Positions 5,361-10,180 of a stretch of 10,180 nt of DNA are shown piece by piece (within the stretch, counting starts at the first letter, position 1; each line of letters starts with the position of its first letter). This DNA comes from Thioalkalivibrio sp. (GTDB taxonomy: Bacteria > Pseudomonadota > Gammaproteobacteria > Ectothiorhodospirales > Ectothiorhodospiraceae). The notes beneath the pieces were generated by a model, which saw only the letters and a program-made list of their open reading frames with translations, ran no database searches and was not told where the DNA came from. A program made the position numbers and the translations under genes. The stretch is taken from the NCBI GenBank assembly GCA_018224485.1, contig JAGTVE010000024.1:1-10180 (forward strand). The letters are read 5' to 3'.

Positions 5361-6760
5361 GAACCTCCCCCCTGCCCTCCTGTCCCGGCCTTCGGGTGCC
5401 GTCCCAACTTCGCGAGACGCTCCGCCAGCGCCCGCTCCGTGCCCTCTCCCCGGGGCTGATAGAAATGCCGGCCGAGCAGCCGCTCGGGAAGGTAGGTCTG
5501 CCCGCGTGCGAAGCCGTCCGGTTCGTCGTGGTCGTAGCGGTAGTCGGCGCCGAACCCCTCCGTGCGCATCAGATCGGTCGGTGCGTTGCGCAGGTGCAGG
5601 GGAACCGGAAGGCTGCCGCTGTCAGCGATCGCGGCGCGTACCGCCCCGAGAGCGACATACGCGGAATTGCTCTTGGGCGCACTCGCCAGTTCCATCGCCA
5701 CCTGCACCAGCGCGAGATCGCCCTCCGGACGTCCCAGGCGCTCGACCGTTTCCCAGGCCGCGAGCACCCTGCCCGCCAGTCCCGTTTCGGCCAGCCCGAT
5801 GTCCTCGTAGGCCATGCGCAGCAGCCGCCGCCCGAGGTAGCCGGGGTCGCAGCCGGCGTCCAGCATCCGCACCAGCCAGTAGGCCGCGGCATCGGGATCC
5901 GATCCGCGCACCGACTTGTGCAGTGCCGAGACCTGGTCGTAGAAGGCGTCACCCTGGCGATCAAACTGCAGGGACTGCGATCCCATCACGGCGCGCAGCG
6001 CATCCGGGCTGATCTCGCCGCTCACGGCAAGGTCCGCCGCCGTCTCCAGCCAGTTCAGGGCCCGGCGCGCATCGCCGTCCGCCGCGTTCGCGAGGCGCTC
6101 GATCCACTCGTCCTCCAGGCGCAGTGCCATCTCCCCGAGGCCATGAACGGAATCGGAGAGGGCCTGCCGGAGCAGTCGGGCGATCGCATCGGCGGGGACC
6201 GGCTGCAGACGATAGACCCGAAGCCGCGACAACAGCGCGTTGTTCAGCGCGAAGGACGGGTTTTCGGTGGTCGCGCCGATGAACCGGAGGGTGCCGTCCT
6301 CGACGTGTGGCAGCAAGGCATCCTGCTGGGCCTTGTTGAAGCGGTGGATCTCGTCGATAAAGAGCAGCGTTCCTTGACCGTTCGCCGCCCGGCGCGCCCG
6401 CGCCTGCTCGACCACGGCGCGCACCTCCTTCACCCCGGCCAGTACCGCCGAGAGGGTTGCAAAGGCCAGCGCGCCGCTGTCCGCGACCACGCGGGCGATG
6501 GTGGTCTTGCCGGAACCCGGAGGCCCCCAGAGGATCATCGACGGGATCCTGCCCACCTCGATCGCCCGGCGCAGCGCCGCCTCCGGCCCGAGCAGGTGCG
6601 CCTGACCCAGCACGTCGTCGAGCTGGCGCGGTCGCATGCGCTCCGCCAGCGGCACGGATGCGCGGGATACCTGCGCACCCTTCTCCGGTTCCGCCACCCC
6701 CGGTGACCCGGGATCAGGCGCGTCGCCGAACAGGTCACCGCTGCCGGGATCCCCGGTCAC
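5357..6760 (-). CDS. rarA: RarA (MgsA), replication-associated recombination AAA+ ATPase
   Basis: A 467-residue AAA+ ATPase of the RarA/MgsA/WRNIP1 family, related to clamp-loader subunits and acting at stalled or gapped replication forks. Motifs in order: LAERMRPRQLDDVLGQAHLL (residues 39-58), Walker A GPPGSGKTT (79-87), Walker B LLFIDEIHRFNKAQQD (132-147), sensor 1 IGATTENPSF (161-170), and the arginine-finger segment SRLRV (178-182). The C-terminal half has the family sequences FYDQVSALHKSVRGSDPDAA, APKSNSAYVALGAV, LHLRNAPTDLM and YRYDHDEPDGFA. The first 35 or so residues are a Pro/Gly/Asp-rich extension containing DLFGD that is longer than in E. coli RarA. The start is GTG at 6760, overlapping the lolA stop by 4 bases (GTGA). 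The gene likewise overlaps the VTT gene by 4 bases downstream. lolA-rarA order matches E. coli. Confidence 0.96.
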   Translation of the reverse strand: MTGDPGSGDLFGDAPDPGSPGVAEPEKGAQVSRASVPLAERMRPRQLDDVLGQAHLLGPEAALRRAIEVGRIPSMILWGPPGSGKTTIARVVADSGALAFATLSAVLAGVKEVRAVVEQARARRAANGQGTLLFIDEIHRFNKAQQDALLPHVEDGTLRFIGATTENPSFALNNALLSRLRVYRLQPVPADAIARLLRQALSDSVHGLGEMALRLEDEWIERLANAADGDARRALNWLETAADLAVSGEISPDALRAVMGSQSLQFDRQGDAFYDQVSALHKSVRGSDPDAAAYWLVRMLDAGCDPGYLGRRLLRMAYEDIGLAETGLAGRVLAAWETVERLGRPEGDLALVQVAMELASAPKSNSAYVALGAVRAAIADSGSLPVPLHLRNAPTDLMRTEGFGADYRYDHDEPDGFARGQTYLPERLLGRHFYQPRGEGTERALAERLAKLGRHPKAGTGGQGGGS

Positions 6761-7392
6761 GGGCGGTAGACGTCGGTGCCTGGCGGTGGCGTGAACCGAA
6801 ACTCGCCCGGCGCCAGCACGGGGTTGCGCCGCGTCTCCTGCAGGCGGATCTCGGTGCGCTGGCCAAAGACATCCATGAAGGCCAGGCCGAGCAGATCGTC
6901 ATCCGGGCCGAGATCCACCTCCAGGCGTGTGAAGTCGGCATCACTGGCCCGCGGCAGCAGTACCAGCCGCCAGCCCTCCGTGACCTCCTCTTCGTTAACC
7001 GCGAAGTGCTCGTCAAGACGGTGTGGCTGTGTCAGCAGCGCAAGGGGCGTGGCCTCGAGAGCCGTATCGACCGGGCGCACCGTGGCCTGGCGGAGTTCCG
7101 GGTCGTGGATCCACAGGTATTCCCCGTCCGCAACGATCTGCTGCTCGAAGGGGGCGTCCACTTCCCATCGCAGGCGGTCGGGGAGCCCGATCGAGAAGCG
7201 TCCCCCGGCCTCCTGCAACAGGAAGCCGGTCTCGTCGGTCAGGGTCTGCGCGAATTCTGCCGAGTAGGTCTCGAGCCCTTGCAGGAAGCGGTCCAGCGCC
7301 GCGCGGGCGTCGGCAACCGCCGACAACGGGACGAATGCGATCGCCGCAAGCAGCACCGCGTACGCGATGAACGGGAGGGGTTTGCGTGTCAT
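6757..7392 (-). CDS. lolA: LolA, outer-membrane lipoprotein carrier protein
   Basis: A 211-residue periplasmic chaperone that takes lipoproteins from LolCDE at the inner membrane and hands them to LolB at the outer membrane. The N-terminus is a signal peptide (MTRKPLPFIAYAVLLAAIAF followed by VPLSAVA), with likely cleavage after Ala27. The mature part shows family features: LDRFLQGLETYSAEFAQTL, GGRFSIGLPDRLRWEVDAP, QQIVADGEYLWIHDPEL with the usual D-G-x-x-x-W-x-x-D pattern, TPLALL, and a C-terminal FRFTPPPGTDVYRP. ATG at 7392 is preferred because a GGTGA lies just upstream; the GTG at 7401 and the ATG at 7398 are alternatives adding 2-3 residues. It lies 82 bases downstream of ftsK, with no terminator evident, and overlaps rarA by 4 bases. 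Confidence 0.95.
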   Translation of the reverse strand: MTRKPLPFIAYAVLLAAIAFVPLSAVADARAALDRFLQGLETYSAEFAQTLTDETGFLLQEAGGRFSIGLPDRLRWEVDAPFEQQIVADGEYLWIHDPELRQATVRPVDTALEATPLALLTQPHRLDEHFAVNEEEVTEGWRLVLLPRASDADFTRLEVDLGPDDDLLGLAFMDVFGQRTEIRLQETRRNPVLAPGEFRFTPPPGTDVYRP

Positions 7393-7474
7393 GGGCATCA
7401 CCGTCGGGGAAGAGGATTACCGGCCCATGCTGGCACCACGACCGTAAACCGCGGCTGAATCGTCGCGCGCCGCC

Positions 7475-9772
7475 TCACTCCTTGCCCCCGGGTGCCAGAA
7501 CCTCCCGGTTGCCATTGGACTGCACCGGGCTGACCACTCCCGCCGCCTCCATGTCCTCCACCATCCGGGCCGCGCGGTTGTACCCGATCTTCAGGCGCCG
7601 CTGCACATAGGAGATCGACGCCTTTCGCGACTCGATCACGACCTGCACCGCCTGGTCGTAGAGCGGGTCGCTCTCCGCCTCCGCCGTGGACGATTCCAGG
7701 CCGGGGATCGCCGCCGCACCGGCCTCCGGTTCGTCCAGGATGCCGGGGTCGTAGTCGGGTTCGCCGGTGGCCTTCAGATACTCGACCACCTGGTGCACCT
7801 CGTGATCGCCGACGAAGGCGCCGTGCACCCGCTCCGGCAGCGCCTTGCCCGGCGCCAGGTACAGCATGTCCCCGTGTCCGAGCAGGTGCTCGGCGCCCAT
7901 TTGGTCGAGGATGGTGCGCGAATCCACGCGCGAGGAGACCTGAAAGGCGATGCGGGTCGGGATATTGGCCTTGATCAGGCCGGTGATCACGTCCACCGAA
8001 GGCCGCTGGGTCGCCAGGATCAGGTGGATGCCCGCCGCCCGCGCCTTCTGCGCGAGTCGCGCGATCAGTTCCTCCACCTTCTTGCCGACCACCATGATCA
8101 TGTCCGCGAACTCGTCGACCACGATCACGATGAACGACATCCGTTCCAGCACCGGCGGCTCCACCTCGGCCACCTGTTCTTCCGGATTGAAGGTCGGGTC
8201 CTGCAGCGGCGCACCGGCGGCCTCGGCCTCGCGGACCTTCTTGTTGTAGCCGGCGATGTTGCGCACGCCGAGCAGCGACATCAGCTTGTACCGGCGCTCC
8301 ATCTCCGCGACCGCCCAGCGCAGCGCGTTCGCCGCGTCCTTCATGTCGGTGACCACCGGGGCCAGGAGATGCGGAATGCCCTCGTAGACCGACAGCTCCA
8401 GCATCTTCGGGTCGATCAGGATCAGCCGGATCTCCTCCGCGGTCGACTTGTACAGCATCGACAGCAGCATCGCGTTCACGCCCACCGACTTCCCGGAACC
8501 CGTGGTGCCCGCGACCAGCAGGTGCGGCATGCGCCCGAGGTCCGCGATCATCGGCGCACCGCCGATGTCCTTTCCGAGCGCGAGGGTCAGCGGCGATCTG
8601 GCGTTCTCGAACAGGTTCGAACGCAGGATCTCCGACAGCGAGACCAGTTCGCGCTCCTCGTTCGGGATCTCGAGCCCGACGGTGGATCGTCCCGGGATCA
8701 CCTCCACGATCCGGACCGCGATTACCGACAGCGAACGCGCGAGATCCTTGGCCAACGCGGAGATCCGGGCCACCTTCACGCCCGGCGCGGGGTGCAGTTC
8801 GAAGCGCGTGATCACCGGGCCCGGCTGCACCGCGACCACCTCCACGTCGACCCCGAAGTCGCGCAGCTTCAGCTCCACCAGCCGGGACATCGCCTGCAGC
8901 GACTCCTCCGAGTAGCCGCTGACCGCCGCGGGCGGTTCGTCGAGCAGCCCCAGCGGCGGGTGGGGATCGCTGGTGTCGCCTGCGAACAGGGGTACCTGCT
9001 TCTCCTTCATCACCCGGGGGCTGGGCGGTGGCGGATCGACGCGCGGCTCCACGCGCGACGGCGGCCGATGCGCGACCCGCGACCGCTCGCGCTCCACGCG
9101 CACCTCCCGCTGTGCCTTCTCGGCCAAGCCGATGCGCTGATCGCGCAGGGTATCGAGGCGCGTGCGCAGGTATTCGCTCCCCTCGAGCACACCCTTGCCA
9201 AGACGATCCATCAGGGAAAACCAGGACAGCCCGGTGAATAGCGTGAAGCCCGTCAGGAACAGCGCCAGAAGCAGCAGCGTCGCACCGACCAGGCCGAGCC
9301 CGGACGTGGTGACCCTGGCGACGAGCTCGCCCAGTATCCCACCCGCGTTCACCGGGAGGTTGCGCGGCAACCAGTGCAGCGCCGCGAGCGCGGCCCCTGA
9401 GAGCAGCGCCACCAGGAGCGCCAGCCCGCGGAGGCTGAGTTCCAGCGAGCCTGCGATGCGGGCGTCCCGGCGATGACGGAACAACCACCAGCCCACGCCG
9501 ATGAACACCAGGGGAATCAGGTAGGCGAGGTAGCCCAGCAGGTGGAGGGCGACGTCCGCGAACCAGGCCCCGGCCGCGCCACCAAGATTGCGCACACCCG
9601 CGCCATCCCCGGTGTAGGACCAGCCCGGATCGCCCGGGTGGTAGGTGAACAGTGCGACCAGCAGGTACAGCGCCAGCATGCCGAACACGAGCAGCGCTCC
9701 CTCGCGCAGTCCGCGCAGCAACTGCCGGCTGAGGCTTGCATCAGCCCGGGGCTGTACCTTGGTTTGCGCCAT
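7475..9772 (-). CDS. ftsK: FtsK, septal DNA translocase
   Basis: A 765-residue hexameric DNA pump that couples chromosome segregation and XerCD-dif dimer resolution to cell division. Four membrane helices lie near residues 25-43, 75-97, 115-133 and 158-182. A short linker (about 190-280, with a Pro-rich stretch at 246-252) replaces the several-hundred-residue linker of E. coli FtsK (1329 aa), so this is a short, SpoIIIE-like size common outside enterics. The motor has the alpha region (about 285-395), Walker A GTTGSGKS (422-429), the LILIDPKMLELSVYEGIPHL segment (450-469) and Walker B with Asp553-Glu554. ATQRPSVDVITGLIKANIPT (587-606) and RTILDQMGAEHLLGHGDMLY follow. The gamma winged-helix domain (about 702-765, with SRKASISYVQRRLKIGYNRA) reads KOPS and contacts XerD. 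The ATG at 9772 has only a weak GGA upstream. lolA follows 82 bases downstream. Confidence 0.97.
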   Translation of the reverse strand: MAQTKVQPRADASLSRQLLRGLREGALLVFGMLALYLLVALFTYHPGDPGWSYTGDGAGVRNLGGAAGAWFADVALHLLGYLAYLIPLVFIGVGWWLFRHRRDARIAGSLELSLRGLALLVALLSGAALAALHWLPRNLPVNAGGILGELVARVTTSGLGLVGATLLLLALFLTGFTLFTGLSWFSLMDRLGKGVLEGSEYLRTRLDTLRDQRIGLAEKAQREVRVERERSRVAHRPPSRVEPRVDPPPPSPRVMKEKQVPLFAGDTSDPHPPLGLLDEPPAAVSGYSEESLQAMSRLVELKLRDFGVDVEVVAVQPGPVITRFELHPAPGVKVARISALAKDLARSLSVIAVRIVEVIPGRSTVGLEIPNEERELVSLSEILRSNLFENARSPLTLALGKDIGGAPMIADLGRMPHLLVAGTTGSGKSVGVNAMLLSMLYKSTAEEIRLILIDPKMLELSVYEGIPHLLAPVVTDMKDAANALRWAVAEMERRYKLMSLLGVRNIAGYNKKVREAEAAGAPLQDPTFNPEEQVAEVEPPVLERMSFIVIVVDEFADMIMVVGKKVEELIARLAQKARAAGIHLILATQRPSVDVITGLIKANIPTRIAFQVSSRVDSRTILDQMGAEHLLGHGDMLYLAPGKALPERVHGAFVGDHEVHQVVEYLKATGEPDYDPGILDEPEAGAAAIPGLESSTAEAESDPLYDQAVQVVIESRKASISYVQRRLKIGYNRAARMVEDMEAAGVVSPVQSNGNREVLAPGGKE

Positions 9773-9931
9773 CTGGACATCCGTCGGAAGTGGGTGGGGC
9801 CCGGCCTCGCATCGGACGGGTGATGCCGGCTTGCCCGTGCATTCGCCCGCCGTGCCGGACGCCCGGGCGCCGCCACGGCCCGCACGGGATCGGGTGCCCG
9901 ACGGTGGGCTCAGGGAACATTCGAAGTCCCG

Positions 9932-9959
9932 ATTCTACGTTGTTAAAATGACGCCGCAA
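9932..9959 (-). promoter_or_regulatory. candidate ftsK promoter
   Basis: On the minus strand TTGCGG (9959-9954) is followed after 16 bases by TAGAAT (9937-9932). The -10 box matches TATAAT at 5 of 6 positions and the -35 keeps the TTG. It sits in the most AT-rich patch of the intergenic region. Transcription would start about 150 bases before the ftsK ATG. Confidence 0.45.
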
Positions 9960-9991
9960 AGCGGGCAGTGGCCATCGGCGGCCTGTGGCCG

Positions 9992-10021
9992 TTGGACACT
10001 GTGGCGGGCAATGCGAATAAT
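9992..10021 (+). promoter_or_regulatory. candidate trxB promoter
   Basis: TTGGAC (9992-9997) and AATAAT (10016-10021) are 18 bases apart. The -10 box matches the consensus at 5 of 6 positions and the -35 keeps TTG. Transcription would start near 10028, leaving a leader of about 87 bases before the trxB ATG. An alternative -10, TAAAAT (9944-9949), lies further upstream without a good -35. Confidence 0.4.
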
Positions 10022-10114
10022 CAGGGAAAGGGTAATCGGCCGGTAATAGCGCTCGGCCCCTTGGGCGCCGCCCCCGTTCCCCCGACCATACGAAACCTGC
10101 ACGGAGAACTGTTG

Positions 10115-10180
10115 ATGACCGACACCAAGCACTGCCGTCTGCTGATTCTGGGCTCGGGTCCGGCCGGCTGGACGGCGGCG
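10115..10180 (+). CDS. trxB: thioredoxin reductase, N-terminal fragment
   Basis: Only the first 22 codons are inside the window, and the gene runs off the right edge. The peptide starts MTDTKHCRLLILGSGPAGWT followed by AA. RLLILGSGPAGxTAA is the first beta strand and the GxGxxG/A dinucleotide-binding turn for FAD in bacterial thioredoxin reductase (family pattern GSGPAGYTAA), with Trp in place of the usual Tyr. TrxB uses NADPH to reduce thioredoxin in the cytoplasm. The ATG at 10115 has GGAG eight bases upstream (10103-10106). A TTG codon directly before it (10112) is less likely as the start. Position supports the call, since trxB lies divergent from the ftsK-lolA-rarA cluster in E. coli (with lrp between them there). 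Other FAD/NAD-binding oxidoreductases share this turn. Confidence 0.85.
   Translation, partial: MTDTKHCRLLILGSGPAGWTAA

Larger units (their letters stand above)
9773..10114. promoter_or_regulatory. 342-bp divergent promoter region between ftsK and trxB
   Basis: No convincing gene is seen here. The half next to ftsK (9773-9900) is very GC-rich and would be a leader of about 150 bases for ftsK. The most AT-rich patch (about 9911-9960) holds the best promoter elements, and a second candidate promoter for trxB lies at 9992-10021. A short direct repeat, GGTAATCGGCCGGTAATAG, spans about 10030-10050. No clear terminator, operator or riboswitch fold was recognised. Confidence 0.6.

Noticed and set aside
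5204..6706. 500-residue plus-strand open frame opposite rarA
   Set aside because: Antisense shadow of rarA, Arg/Pro/Gln-rich with no family features; the rarA motifs are complete on the other strand.
7793..9241. 482-residue plus-strand open frame opposite ftsK, rich in His, Arg and Gln
   Set aside because: It is the antisense shadow of ftsK in GC-rich DNA: no domain pattern, and composition typical of reverse-frame translation, while the minus strand encodes an intact FtsK.
7398..9488. 696-residue minus-strand open frame within ftsK
   Set aside because: Same strand but shifted frame. The peptide is a Gly/Arg/Ala-rich string with no recognisable motif and coincides with the complete FtsK frame.

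Overview
The window is GC-rich bacterial chromosome with tightly packed genes. Gene content and order (a thioredoxin reductase start divergent from ftsK-lolA-rarA) match the trxB/ftsK/lolA/rarA neighbourhood familiar from E. coli and other Gammaproteobacteria. The GC-rich codon use and the arsJ, TAXI and TspO accessory genes would fit an Ectothiorhodospiraceae-like (for example Thioalkalivibrio-type) lineage. That placement is an inference from style, not a demonstrated assignment.

Left part (1-3556). The window opens with the last 25 codons of a plus-strand gene that looks like the end of a GNAT/Pat-type acetyltransferase. A convergent gap follows, holding a 13-bp tandem repeat and three REP-like palindromic elements, one in plus and two in minus orientation. 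Next, on the minus strand, is arsJ, an organoarsenical efflux MFS permease without its usual GAPDH partner. Upstream of arsJ, also on the minus strand, is an overlapping pair: a membrane-tethered TAXI-family solute-binding protein followed by a TspO/MBR membrane protein. A terminator-like hairpin separates this pair from arsJ.

Centre (3557-4664). A divergent intergenic region leads into a plus-strand penicillin-binding protein 7 (pbpG, D-Ala-D-Ala endopeptidase) with a signal peptide and all three active-site motifs.

Right part (4698-10180). A minus-strand run reads ftsK, lolA, rarA, then a VTT/DedA-like membrane protein. The last three genes are joined by 4-bp GTGA stop/start overlaps, so they are very probably one transcript with coupled translation. 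The roles are chromosome segregation at the septum (FtsK), outer-membrane lipoprotein trafficking (LolA), rescue of stalled forks (RarA) and an inner-membrane VTT protein. A 342-bp divergent promoter region separates ftsK from trxB, of which only the first 22 codons are inside the window.

Most of the window is ordinary core genome. The less ordinary parts are the TAXI-TspO pair with no TRAP permease, the orphan arsJ, and the REP cluster behind arsJ. I found no CRISPR array, tRNA, rRNA, insertion sequence or defence system.
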